DNA from: JANMZR01 sp040385875
GTDB taxonomy: Bacteria; Bacteroidota; Bacteroidia; Cytophagales; Spirosomataceae
Direction of reading: 5' to 3'
DNA length: 54,696 bases
Assembly: GCA_040385875.1 (NCBI GenBank)
Contig: JAZKGO010000127.1
Location: 1-54,696, forward strand
Positions within the stretch are counted from its first letter, which is position 1; each line of letters opens with the position of its first letter. Made by a program: the position numbers and the translations under genes. Under the pieces are notes generated by a model. It was given only the letters and a program-made list of their open reading frames with translations, made no database searches and had not been told where the DNA came from. This document shows, piece after piece, positions 9,131 to 18,641 of the stretch.

Positions 9131-11944
9131 ATGTTAAAAAAACTATTACTCCTAATTGCATTTATAATCTGCACCCAAAGTGCCATTTTTTCCCAAAAAA
9201 AACTCAATAGTATTAATGAAAATCTAAAATTTAGAACCTTTAGCGAAACGCTGAATAATTTTACCATAAAGTATGGCTACCATTTCAAATACGATTTTAT
9301 GGCCTTAGAGGAAATGGTAATTAGTGCAAATTTAAAAAACAAGACCGTTGAGGAAGCCCTTAATTTTATCATAAGCAAGAATAATTTGAATCTGAAATTT
9401 TATAAAAATAAGGAGGAAGAATTTGTGATTGTGCCTAAAGATAAGAAAATTTCGAAAGATGATATTTGGGTTGAACAGGTAACGAAATCAGATCCTGTAC
9501 GATTTAATTTCACTCTTTCTGGCACGGTTAGGGATAAAAATACGGGTGAAAGGCTACCCTATGCCACTATTTCCCTAAAGAACAAAAGTAGCATTCACAC
9601 TTTAAGCAATGTTGACGGGTATTTTACTTTACCAAATGTGCCATCGGATACTGTTGCCTTGCTAGTAAGTTATGTTGGGTATACAAACACCTCAATTTCA
9701 TTGAAACCAGATGTTGACATCAAAAGCTTTTTGATTGAACTTGATACTGAAACCCAAAACCTAAACGAAGTACAAGTTACCGCAGATAAAACTGAAGTGG
9801 TAAAAGCAAATGAAATAGTAGGGATGATAAAAATGACTCCCAAAAATATTGCAAAATTACCCAACATAGGTGAGAGGGATCCTTTCAGAGCCTTTCAATT
9901 GATGCCAGGCGTATCGGCATCCAATGAGTCTTCGTCGGGCTTATTTGTGCGTGGAGGCACGCCAGACCAAACTTTGGTGCTTTATGACGGCTTTACAGTC
10001 TATAATGTCGACCATCTTTTTGGCTTTTTTTCAGCCTTCAATTATAATGCGATAAAAGATATTCAGCTTTTCAAAGGCGGTTTCGACGCCCGTTTTGGTG
10101 GTAGAATTTCAGCTGTAGCAGAAATAACTGGCAAGCAAGGCGATAGCAAAAAATTTAATGCTGGTGCCGATTTGAGTTTGTTAAGTACCAATGCATTCGT
10201 TGAAGCTCCACTTGGTAAAAAAGCATCATTTCTGATAGCTGGAAGGCGCTCGTACAAGGGGCCGCTGTATAATAAAATATTCAATAAATTTACCTCAAAT
10301 GCTTCAACTACAAATCAACCACAACAAATGGGGCCAGGTGGTGGTCGTGGTGGCTTTGGAGGCGGTGCTAATACTTTACAAGCCACACAAACGGCGGCAT
10401 CATTTTTTTACGACTTGAATGCAAAACTCACCTATCAGCCAACCAAAAAGGACATTTTGGCAGTATCGATTTTTAATGGAACGGATGATATGGACAATTC
10501 CTCAACCACAACCTTTGCAGGATTTGGTGGTCCATTTGGTGGTGGCGGAGGTGGTGGAAACTTAAATATTGACCTAAATAGCTCTACAAATGATGTGGCT
10601 GAATGGGGCAATACAGGCGCTAGTCTAAAATGGTCGAGGCATTGGACCGAACGATTTTATTCAAATGCCTTGGTAAGCTATTCAAACTATTACAGCGAAA
10701 GAGACAATTCAAGAAATATTTCAATCACAAGAAACGACACTACAATGAATCAACGCCTTGGAAGGCTTGAAAACAACGATTTAAGTGATGTTTCTGCAAA
10801 AATAGATTTTGAATATCGTTTACAAAGTAACCAGCAGATTGAATTTGGAGCTCAGGTAACACAAAATACAATTAGTTTTTTATACACTCAAAACGACACG
10901 ACTAAAATACTTGACAGAAAAAATACTGGCGTAATTGCCAACATTTATTTGCAAAATAGAATGTCGCTGTTAGATGGCAAACTTCAAGTAATACCGGGCA
11001 TTCGGGCCACAAATTTTGATTTGACTAAGAAAAATTATTTTGAACCAAGGTTGTCGGCTAACTATTCTCTCACACCAAAATTAAAATTAAAAGGAGCTGT
11101 CGGAACCTACTATCAGTTTGTTAAGCAGATTAATAGGGAAGATATTTCGCTAGGAAACCGTAATTTTTGGATAATGGCTGATGGCGAAGACTTGCCAGTT
11201 ACCAAGTCGAATCACATCATAATCGGGGGGAGCTACGAAACGCCGAATTATCTATTTGATGTTGAATTTTACCAAAAAAAGAACTATGGAATTACAGAAT
11301 ACACTTTGCGATTTGTGCCTGATATAAATTTAGGTGGTGGAATGGGTGGACCCGGAGGCCCAGGTGGCCCAAGAGGAGGGGGTGGCCTTGCTGTAAGCGA
11401 AACATTTTTTAACGGAAATGAAACCATTCAAGGGGTGGATATTTTGGTACAGCGGAAATTTGGAAATTTCAATGGTTGGCTAGGTTATACTTTTGCGCAA
11501 GCCATTCGAAATATCAGTGCATTTTCTGATAAATCGTATTATTCGGATCAAGATGTGAGGCATCAATTCAAAGCGGTTGGTTTGTACAAAGTTAAAAATT
11601 GGGATTTAGCAGCCACATTTATTTATTCAACAGGTAGGCCATACACCTCAGTAATAGGGGCTTATCAACTCACTTTGTTGGATGGAACTACCAAAGATTT
11701 CACTAATCCATCCGATAAAAACGCCAATAGATTAAGCCCTTACAATCGGTTGGATCTTTCGGCAACTTACAATTTCCCTAAATTGAGCATTGGACTATCC
11801 GTGTTTAATGCATACAATCGTACCAATGTATGGTACAAGCGTTTTGAAGTAATTCGTGAGCAAGATGTATCAGCTTTGCAAGTTACTGATGTTACGTATT
11901 TGGGTGTAACACCCAATATTACAGTGAGTTATAAATTAAAATAA
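9131..11944 (+). CDS. TonB-dependent receptor with STN and carboxypeptidase-like domains
   Basis: The 937-residue order is: signal peptide (about 1-22), STN (secretin/TonB N-terminal) domain (about 27-102), CarboxypepD_reg-like domain (about 129-205, LSGTVRDKNTGERLPYAT), plug (about 230-340, GLFVRGGTPDQTLVLYDG) and barrel. STN domains usually signal to FecR-type anti-sigma factors, but no FecR or sigma gene is near. Three glycine-rich segments (near residues 400, 464-478 and 735-753) fall where extracellular loops are expected. The DUF4249 lipoprotein follows after 40 bases and is its likely partner. The imported substrate is unknown. Confidence 0.93.
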   Translation: MLKKLLLLIAFIICTQSAIFSQKKLNSINENLKFRTFSETLNNFTIKYGYHFKYDFMALEEMVISANLKNKTVEEALNFIISKNNLNLKFYKNKEEEFVIVPKDKKISKDDIWVEQVTKSDPVRFNFTLSGTVRDKNTGERLPYATISLKNKSSIHTLSNVDGYFTLPNVPSDTVALLVSYVGYTNTSISLKPDVDIKSFLIELDTETQNLNEVQVTADKTEVVKANEIVGMIKMTPKNIAKLPNIGERDPFRAFQLMPGVSASNESSSGLFVRGGTPDQTLVLYDGFTVYNVDHLFGFFSAFNYNAIKDIQLFKGGFDARFGGRISAVAEITGKQGDSKKFNAGADLSLLSTNAFVEAPLGKKASFLIAGRRSYKGPLYNKIFNKFTSNASTTNQPQQMGPGGGRGGFGGGANTLQATQTAASFFYDLNAKLTYQPTKKDILAVSIFNGTDDMDNSSTTTFAGFGGPFGGGGGGGNLNIDLNSSTNDVAEWGNTGASLKWSRHWTERFYSNALVSYSNYYSERDNSRNISITRNDTTMNQRLGRLENNDLSDVSAKIDFEYRLQSNQQIEFGAQVTQNTISFLYTQNDTTKILDRKNTGVIANIYLQNRMSLLDGKLQVIPGIRATNFDLTKKNYFEPRLSANYSLTPKLKLKGAVGTYYQFVKQINREDISLGNRNFWIMADGEDLPVTKSNHIIIGGSYETPNYLFDVEFYQKKNYGITEYTLRFVPDINLGGGMGGPGGPGGPRGGGGLAVSETFFNGNETIQGVDILVQRKFGNFNGWLGYTFAQAIRNISAFSDKSYYSDQDVRHQFKAVGLYKVKNWDLAATFIYSTGRPYTSVIGAYQLTLLDGTTKDFTNPSDKNANRLSPYNRLDLSATYNFPKLSIGLSVFNAYNRTNVWYKRFEVIREQDVSALQVTDVTYLGVTPNITVSYKLK

Positions 11945-11984
11945 TCTGTTTATTTCAAAAATTTGAAAATAAAATTCTTTAATT

Positions 11985-12836
11985 ATGAAAGTAATAAATA
12001 TATTCTCAGCATTAATTATATGCCTATTTTTTGGGGCTTGTGAAGAAATGAACAATGTCGTAAATCCTGGTGATAAACCAGTGATTGAAGCCTATTTGGC
12101 GCCTGGTCAAATTGTTTCGATGAAAGTTTTTACTGAAATACCCTATTCTGCCACAGACTCGGCCTTTTCAAAACCCATTACTGATTTAGCCATAAAAATT
12201 GAATTATCTGATGGAAAAACTTTTAATTTGGCCCATGAAAGTGATGGCATTTATAAATCGACAGAAAAAATAACCGGTGGGGTGGGTACAACAATTAAAA
12301 TGTCATTTGCCCATAATGGCCGTACTGTGAGTGCCAGCACCATAATTCCGCCAAAGCCTGAAGGGTTATCGATGGATATAAGTGAAATTACAAGAGCTTC
12401 AAGGGATTTTTCTACTAGGCCAACTCCTGGTCAGGGTGGTGGTTTTTTGCAAGAAGAACGGACTCCCGTTAATGTTACATGGAATAATCCTGAAAATGTG
12501 TACCATTTTTTGGCGGCACAAAGTTTAGAAGAAAACCCAGTTTCGGTAGTTGTATTTCCTACTAATGGCGGGTTTGGACCATTGCCATCTAGGCGTTTTA
12601 ATAACGAACCCGTGCAAACAACAGGAAGTACATTACAGTCACAGTCGTTTGAGTATTTTGGAAAATATGGAATTATTTTGTACCGTTTGAATCCTGATTA
12701 TGCGGCATTGTTTGTAAACAATAGCACTACATCTCAAAATATTTCCACACCCATTTCAGAAATTTCAAATGGACTGGGTATTTTCACTGGTATAAATGCA
12801 GACACTTTAGTTTTTAATGTGAAAAAAGCAAATTAG
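11985..12836 (+). CDS. DUF4249 lipoprotein
   Basis: A lipobox (LFFGAC, Cys at residue 19) follows a hydrophobic leader, so the mature protein is probably lipid-anchored. The mature region starts NVVNPGDKPVIEAYLAPGQ, typical of DUF4249, which regularly sits next to carboxypeptidase-domain TonB receptors in Bacteroidota. It is 283 residues, shorter than I would expect for many members, but it ends cleanly. It starts 40 bases after the receptor, so the two form one unit. By analogy with SusD-like partners it may help capture substrate, but that is inference. Confidence 0.85.
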   Translation: MKVINIFSALIICLFFGACEEMNNVVNPGDKPVIEAYLAPGQIVSMKVFTEIPYSATDSAFSKPITDLAIKIELSDGKTFNLAHESDGIYKSTEKITGGVGTTIKMSFAHNGRTVSASTIIPPKPEGLSMDISEITRASRDFSTRPTPGQGGGFLQEERTPVNVTWNNPENVYHFLAAQSLEENPVSVVVFPTNGGFGPLPSRRFNNEPVQTTGSTLQSQSFEYFGKYGIILYRLNPDYAALFVNNSTTSQNISTPISEISNGLGIFTGINADTLVFNVKKAN

Positions 12837-12842
12837 ATTAAG

Positions 12843-14813
12843 CTAATTCTCAAATACAATCGCCTCGTAATCAGTTAATTTAGGTAAAATGAAACTCACG
12901 TAACCGTCTTTCTGCGTAAAAATAATTGTTTTTTTTGTGTTGAGTAAATAGGCTTTTTTAGGGGCAATTGTATTTTTAATTTTAAACTGGATTTGTTGAA
13001 TCGGCAATGGTTCAAAATAAGTGTTGCCACTAAAGCCCGTTAGATTGATAAGGTGTAAAATCAATCCATTTGGAGTTTTTCTATCACTGCCATCATTGAA
13101 TGTAAATTCTTTAAGAATCACCTCTACTCTCGGATGAGCATCTGTTTTTAGATCATTAAGTACCTCTTCTTCAAGATGTTGTATAATGTCCAAGAGGATA
13201 TTTTTATTTTGCTCATAGCCATGAATATAGTATAATTTACCAATATTTATTGGTAAAAGTACATTTTGACTTCGTCCATAATTTTTTAAACCCATTGCAA
13301 AGTAATCTGTTTGGTCATGACCCCCAATTAGCTCTGGAGGGCCAGGTCGGCCTTTCGCTAAAATGGGTAAATTTTGACTATGAACTTCAGTAAATTTATA
13401 TTGGCCTAAATTAAACTTCCAATGAATCATGGTTTGCCCCTTTAGTCTTTTGAATATTTGTGGGCTATCAATTGCCAAATAATTACCTGTTCCCTCATAG
13501 TCTTTTTTTATAATCTCGGCTCCAAAAAGCTCCTTTAAAGCAATAGGATTATCCGAAAAACTCCCATTTGTGGCTATTAGATTTGTGCCGTTTTTGGAAG
13601 CAATTTTTAACTGATTAATTGCCTTTTCGCTTAAATAGGTAATATCAGGCAAAATGATAATTTTATAGTTTTTCAAAGCTTCGGCACGAGCCTCAATTTG
13701 AGCATCCTCGATGATATCATACTGTAAATGAGCCTCTTTCAGCATTAATTGTATGCCTCTGTATTCCTGCATTGGGTTACCCGATGGCCATGTGCCAGGN
13801 NNNNNNNNNNNNNNNNNNNNNNNNNNNNNNNNNNNNNNNNNNNNNNNNNNNNNNNNNNNNNNNNNNNNNNNNNNNNNNNNNNNNNNNNNNNNNNNNNNNC
13901 TGATAACGTGATTGGGGTAGCTATTGGCGGCATTGCCTACATTGTCAGAGGCCGAATAGGGCCAATAGGGCAGGCTATTTGTTTGAGATTCGTGTCGGAT
14001 TATGTCCACAAATTTATCGGCATAAGTACAAATGGCAATATTTGGGTTTTTGGATTTCACCTGATTAAACATTTTTTCTTGCCATTTTTCGGTTGAAAAC
14101 TTTTTAAATTCTTCATATTTTTTGAAAACAGAATCTTGTTTATTTTCAATTGTGGGCAATTTCATTCCTGAATATTCGAAAAATGCTTTTTTATCAAATT
14201 CATTTTGGTCGATGCCTTGATAAAGATTTTCGTATGCATTTCGGGTTTGATAGCCCGGCATATTTTGAAAAATTCCATCAATCGGAAAGTTTTCAATCAC
14301 CTCATTAACTATTTGAAAGGCAACCTCTTGCACATAGGGAGCATTAATCGAAACAACATACTTATCAGTATTTACCATTCGCTCTCCTTTTTCTGATATA
14401 TAAAACCAGTTGGGATGTTTGTCAAAAATGGATCGATCGGCACGACTAAAATCGAATCTAACGATCACTTTAATCTTATTTTGATGGCATTTTTTAATGA
14501 TATCAGCCAAAACAGCTGGCCGCATATAAGGGTTGATATAATGTGATTCTAATTTTGAAGGATAGAAAGCCATGATACCTCCTGCATTGATAATGAGCGT
14601 ATTAGCGGAGTAATTCACCAAGTCTTCCACCACCGAATCAGGATGAATGGTAGCCGCCTCATAGTCCGGAAGGTTGAGTTGAATCACTCTCAAGTTATTT
14701 CTCTTCCACCATTCGCCATTGGTTTGGCCAATTAAATGAGTGATTGAAATAAAAAAAAATGCCACCCATTTTACAATGGACAGCGTTGAACTATAGGATG
14801 ATTTCTTTTTCAA
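12843..14813 (-). CDS. Glycoside hydrolase-like protein (GHL6-type), interrupted by assembly gap
   Basis: Secreted: a hydrophobic leader is followed by WWKRNNLRVIQLNLPDYEA and a TIM-barrel-like region (KIKVIVRFDFSRAD, YISEKGERMVNTD, DGIFQNMPGY), resembling the hypothetical glycosyl hydrolase 6 family. After the 100-N run comes PGTWPSGNPMQEYRG and a GH42-trimerisation-like domain (IIILPDITYLS, NLIATNGSF), then a beta-rich C-terminus. The frame is open on both sides of the gap, but the missing length is unknown. The start is TTG at 14813, overlapping the GH5 stop as TTGA, so translation is likely coupled. The substrate is not known. Confidence 0.75.
   Translation of the reverse strand: MKKKSSYSSTLSIVKWVAFFFISITHLIGQTNGEWWKRNNLRVIQLNLPDYEAATIHPDSVVEDLVNYSANTLIINAGGIMAFYPSKLESHYINPYMRPAVLADIIKKCHQNKIKVIVRFDFSRADRSIFDKHPNWFYISEKGERMVNTDKYVVSINAPYVQEVAFQIVNEVIENFPIDGIFQNMPGYQTRNAYENLYQGIDQNEFDKKAFFEYSGMKLPTIENKQDSVFKKYEEFKKFSTEKWQEKMFNQVKSKNPNIAICTYADKFVDIIRHESQTNSLPYWPYSASDNVGNAANSYPNHVIXXXXXXXXXXXXXXXXXXXXXXXXXXXXXXXXXXPGTWPSGNPMQEYRGIQLMLKEAHLQYDIIEDAQIEARAEALKNYKIIILPDITYLSEKAINQLKIASKNGTNLIATNGSFSDNPIALKELFGAEIIKKDYEGTGNYLAIDSPQIFKRLKGQTMIHWKFNLGQYKFTEVHSQNLPILAKGRPGPPELIGGHDQTDYFAMGLKNYGRSQNVLLPINIGKLYYIHGYEQNKNILLDIIQHLEEEVLNDLKTDAHPRVEVILKEFTFNDGSDRKTPNGLILHLINLTGFSGNTYFEPLPIQQIQFKIKNTIAPKKAYLLNTKKTIIFTQKDGYVSFILPKLTDYEAIVFEN
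13800..13899. other. Assembly gap (100 N)
   Basis: Exactly 100 undetermined bases inside the GHL6-like gene. The round length marks a scaffold placeholder rather than a measured distance. Confidence 0.98.
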
Positions 14814-16600
14814 TTTTTAATTATTTTTCTTACAAACTTCAACTTATCAGAATAGAAGTAAATATAATACATTCCAGAAGCCAAACCTGACAGGTTAAGT
14901 ATGGTTTTAGCTGAATTTATGTTTGGTTTTGAAAAAAGAATTTTACCATTGTTTTCCACTAAATCGATTGTTTTGATACTTTTATCGTGAAACACAGTTA
15001 CTATTTCTTTTGCTGGATTTGGAAAAATTGAGATAGATTTGTCAATTTCACGTTCAGAAGCCAAAGGTATGATAACATAAGGAGCGGTTCCCTCTAAAGG
15101 TATGATAACATATGGGGTGATAATTCCTTCTATAAAAAGGTCGATTCTTATAGAACTTATTGTTATTTTTGAGATACCTGCACCCATATCAAAGCTCATG
15201 CGGGCAGAAACATCAGTTGGGTCGTTCATTACAAAAGTATAGGTAAATTCTTTTTCAACAGTTTCCAAATTAAAAGTGGAATAACCCGAATAACTATTGT
15301 AAGGCTCAGAATTTTTACCAATATAAGTTGTAATTACGGATGGACTTGAAGCCAATGCCTTTACTGTTATTTGATACCTTAATTTGTTGAATATAGGCAA
15401 TTTCAATTTTGTCAATTGTACATGCCAACTATCTTTCACATTCGTATTTACATCAATAATTAGATTATTTGCAACTGTTAAGTTTGCATTTGAACCTGGC
15501 TGTACAGATAAATTCCAACCATCTGTTCCAGCACTAAAATCACTTTTATAGTAAACAACTTTTTCTAGTTTTTTAGCTTCTGGCATGGGATTTTTCAATA
15601 AAGCATCCACCAATTTTGTGTTCATTAGTCCTGTAGCAGGATCATAAATGCCAAAGCCAGCACTCCATTCCCAATAGGCCCAGCTCCAATTTTGCTGTTC
15701 AAACCATCTTGCCAGAAAGGTAGTCCACTTAACACGGCTTTCAATATCAGCTTTGCTGTATGCACCAAACTCGCCAATGTGTATGGGTATATTTTTTTCT
15801 TTTGATAGTTTCACCAAAGGATCAAATTGTATTTTTATTGAATTTCTCTCCACGTCCAAATCTTCCCATTTTGTACCCAACCAATTTGTTGATTCTGCAC
15901 CAACCCAATCAGCACCTTGATGAGTAAAATTAAATGGATTGTAAAAATGAATGGTAAGAATAAGGTTATTGTCATCTGGTATTTTAAGTTCGGGGATGCC
16001 GGATAACCCGCCGTAATTGGCAACTCCCATAACCACGGCTCGGGTTGGATTCGACTTTCGGATTTCTTGCAAAGCATCATTAAAATAGACATTCCAAAGA
16101 GCAGGCGTAAGCTTGTCATGTGGTTCATTCATTACCTCAAATAATAATTTTTGATCATATCCTTTAAAATATTCGGCAATTTGTGCCCACTGAGCCAAGA
16201 ATTTCGCCTTTTCACTCTCTGGATTTACAAAAATTCCCTCATGATGGTGCATATTAATCACCACATAAAGTTTGTTTGCGATGGCATTGTCTACTACAGA
16301 TTTTATTCTTGCTAAAAAAGTTGGATTGATTGTATAAGGGCTTAATTGTGAGGCTCGTGCAGCTACGTCCCAAAGAATTGGAATTCGTACGTGATTAAAA
16401 CCAAGCGACGAATTTTTTTGAAAATAATCCTCTTTATAAGGATTGCCCCAATCGCCTTCTGAGGGTGCTTCAAACATATTTCCCATATTGATACCCCTTC
16501 CAAGCGCTTTATTTAAATCGAAAATCGAAAGGGTAGATTGAGATAGGCAAATATTGGCGATTAGCAATAGGATTAACATTGTAAATGATTGCTTATTCAT
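14810..16600 (-). CDS. Secreted GH5 cellulase with carbohydrate-binding-like domain and T9SS sorting domain
   Basis: 596 residues: signal peptide (about 1-21), GH5 catalytic domain (about 25-330) with acid/base E159 in VMNEP and nucleophile E277 in HIGEFG, then a beta-sandwich resembling CBM4/9 (about 350-487). An 11-residue tandem linker repeat (PYVIIPL twice, residues 496-513) follows, then a type IX sorting domain (about 523-596, SISIFPNPA to the C-terminal RKIIKN). Family knowledge suggests an endo-beta-1,4-glucanase or mannanase delivered to the cell surface. It sits between a DinB gene 2 bases upstream and the GHL6-like gene, in one apparent operon. Confidence 0.92.
   Translation of the reverse strand: MNKQSFTMLILLLIANICLSQSTLSIFDLNKALGRGINMGNMFEAPSEGDWGNPYKEDYFQKNSSLGFNHVRIPILWDVAARASQLSPYTINPTFLARIKSVVDNAIANKLYVVINMHHHEGIFVNPESEKAKFLAQWAQIAEYFKGYDQKLLFEVMNEPHDKLTPALWNVYFNDALQEIRKSNPTRAVVMGVANYGGLSGIPELKIPDDNNLILTIHFYNPFNFTHQGADWVGAESTNWLGTKWEDLDVERNSIKIQFDPLVKLSKEKNIPIHIGEFGAYSKADIESRVKWTTFLARWFEQQNWSWAYWEWSAGFGIYDPATGLMNTKLVDALLKNPMPEAKKLEKVVYYKSDFSAGTDGWNLSVQPGSNANLTVANNLIIDVNTNVKDSWHVQLTKLKLPIFNKLRYQITVKALASSPSVITTYIGKNSEPYNSYSGYSTFNLETVEKEFTYTFVMNDPTDVSARMSFDMGAGISKITISSIRIDLFIEGIITPYVIIPLEGTAPYVIIPLASEREIDKSISIFPNPAKEIVTVFHDKSIKTIDLVENNGKILFSKPNINSAKTILNLSGLASGMYYIYFYSDKLKFVRKIIKN
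15063..15112 (-). repeat. 33-bp tandem repeat in the cellulase linker
   Basis: A 17-base identical core at 15063-15079 recurs at 15096-15112, giving a 33-base period. On the minus strand it encodes PYVIIPLEGTA then PYVIIPLASE, just before the sorting domain. Confidence 0.85.
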
Positions 16601-16602
16601 TT

Positions 16603-17097
16603 TTAAGAATTCAGTCTATAAAATTGGATTAAGTCGGTTGAGCCTACTTTGGTGAAGCCAACCTGTCGCAAATAATTTACAATTTGGCCTCTATGATAAG
16701 TGGAGTGATTAAACACATGAGCCAATGCTTCGAATTTGAGTGAGTGAAATGGTTCACCTTTTATATTACTATAATTAAATTTTGAGAGTAAGTCCGATTC
16801 AGGTAAATTTTCAATATAAATTAATAGGTTTTTAGATGCTTTTTTCCATATATTCACAAGCTCCATTTTATCGCCGTCAAAATGGCTCGAAAGAAATGGA
16901 CTTGGATTATTCTCAAGTCTTTCGTACCATATCTTCTCGGCTCCTGCAATGTGTATAGCGGTCGCCGCAATGCTTGCCATGCTTCCAATTAACGGTTGAT
17001 TCCACTGTTCTTCACTTATTTGATTTAACCAATCGGTGCAAATATCGTTGGCCCAAATATTATAATTGGCTAGTTTTAGAAAATATTCCTTATTCAT
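16603..17097 (-). CDS. DinB family protein
   Basis: A four-helix-bundle protein of 164 residues with the DinB/YfiT-like metal-binding histidines in place: H49 (TAIHIAG), H131 and H135 (FNHSTYHRGQ). Members include thiol-dependent transferases and many of unknown substrate. It lies 2 bases upstream of the GH5 cellulase gene on the same strand and so is probably the first gene of that unit, although no functional link is obvious. Confidence 0.88.
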   Translation of the reverse strand: MNKEYFLKLANYNIWANDICTDWLNQISEEQWNQPLIGSMASIAATAIHIAGAEKIWYERLENNPSPFLSSHFDGDKMELVNIWKKASKNLLIYIENLPESDLLSKFNYSNIKGEPFHSLKFEALAHVFNHSTYHRGQIVNYLRQVGFTKVGSTDLIQFYRLNS

Positions 17098-17291
17098 TTT
17101 TATGTTAAAATTTAATAGATTTTCTCTTAAAAATATTCCTTATTTGTTTTGCTTTTAAATTTGAGAGAAACCATCTATATTTTTATAAATATTTTTTTTG
17201 ATTTCCCAAAAATATCATATTTTGCGAAGTTTTCAATTAATTTCGTCTTTAAATAAAATGGCGAGTCCCTAGCTATTTGAATATCAGCTTT

Positions 17292-18347
17292 ATGACAAAC
17301 TATGAAAAGGATTTAATCGAAAAATTAAATCGCTTGATTCAAGAAAAGTATATTAATACCGAAAGCATTACAGATAACCTATGCGTTGATTTGGGCATCA
17401 GTAGGTCTAATCTATATCGGATGCTTAAAGATAACTTTCAATTGTCCCCCTCACTTTATATTCGAAAGCAGAAACTATCAAAAGCCAAGGAACTATTAGC
17501 GAGTTCCGAATTGAAAATTGGAGAAGTGGCTTACTACATTGGCTTAGACAGCCCTCAAAATTTTACAAAATATTTTACCCATGAATTTGGAATTAATCCA
17601 ACGGAATTTCGGCGAAAGAAGTTGGAAGCCAAAGTCAATAAAGCAAAAGAAGAAAGCATAAAAGTAGCTGAATTAAAAGAACCCAAACATTATACCCCTC
17701 CCACACGAACTCTTCAAAAACCCAAACTAAAAGAGAATTTGTCGTTTTTTTTACCAGGTTTGATCGTATTTATTTTAACTGCTTTGGGCTTTTTCTATTG
17801 GCAAAAAAGCTATTTTAATGACGATAAAACTTCTGAAACCCAGTTAAAACAATCAATTGCAATTATCCCATTTGATTGCTTTGGTTTTGCAACAAAATCG
17901 ACTATTTGTGAAAATTTGAATACCCAATTTTTCCATTCATTTTCAAAAATTGAAAATGTTGGTTTTATTTCCAAACCAGACTCGTTACGATACATCTCTA
18001 CAAACGATTTCAAAAAGGAAGTTTATCAAAAATTATCAATCAAGTATATATTGACTGGTAATATTATTAATCTAAACAACTCCACAGTTTTGAAGATTGA
18101 AATTATGGATGCCCTTCAAAAAAACTCCATTTGGAACAAAACATATAAGCTTGCTTCACAATCCAATGAGGCGGAGCTTGAGGCAATTATCACTGAACTT
18201 TCAGATTTGTTCAAAGATATTCTAAAAGTAAATAAGAACGGAAAGTTCTATCTGATCCCTAATAGAAATATGAATACCTATAAGCAATATTTGCAAAGTA
18301 GCCAGCTGGTTTTTGACTGGAATAATTTCAACTATATCCAAAAATAA
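17292..18347 (+). CDS. Membrane-tethered AraC-type regulator with TolB-like C-terminal domain
   Basis: 351 residues from the ATG at 17292 (an upstream TTG at 17277 is less likely). Order: AraC HTH domain (about 15-110; LGISRSNLYRML and GLDSPQNFTKYFTHEFGINPTEFR), charged linker, one membrane helix (150-171, FFLPGLIVFILTALGFFYW), then a TolB-like fold (from about 188: SIAIIPFDCFG, later KYILTGNI and LKIEIMDA). Related regulators usually continue into TPR repeats after a phrase like MNTYKQYLQ. This one stops there, so the C-terminus looks shortened. I infer a one-component transmembrane regulator. It is divergent from the DinB gene. Confidence 0.8.
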   Translation: MTNYEKDLIEKLNRLIQEKYINTESITDNLCVDLGISRSNLYRMLKDNFQLSPSLYIRKQKLSKAKELLASSELKIGEVAYYIGLDSPQNFTKYFTHEFGINPTEFRRKKLEAKVNKAKEESIKVAELKEPKHYTPPTRTLQKPKLKENLSFFLPGLIVFILTALGFFYWQKSYFNDDKTSETQLKQSIAIIPFDCFGFATKSTICENLNTQFFHSFSKIENVGFISKPDSLRYISTNDFKKEVYQKLSIKYILTGNIINLNNSTVLKIEIMDALQKNSIWNKTYKLASQSNEAELEAIITELSDLFKDILKVNKNGKFYLIPNRNMNTYKQYLQSSQLVFDWNNFNYIQK

Positions 18348-18530
18348 ATTTTCCTGGAAGCTAGCTTTTACCTATTTTATTATTAATTATTATTTGATAA
18401 TAAAATCATAAATAGCCACTATTGAACCAATAAACTAACTATTTGGTCAAATAAACTAAGTCTGAATTGATAAGCTAAGTTATTGACCATATAGACAAAT
18501 CCCACCTTCAAGCAATATTTTATCTTTGTA

Positions 18531-18538
18531 CTGTCCTG
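18531..18538 (+). promoter_or_regulatory. Candidate -7 promoter box (TATCTTTG)
   Basis: Matches the Bacteroidota -7 consensus TAnnTTTG. No TTG is found at the usual -33 distance, so support is weak. It would drive the LytTR gene with a long leader. Confidence 0.35.
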
Positions 18539-18641
18539 AATATGTGATTTAATTTCCAATCCTATTTAGGGCCGGGTTGAATTTTACCACCTATTCATAA
18601 TCTTATTTCTGAACCTTGACTGGAAGCTGTACCAAGGTTTG

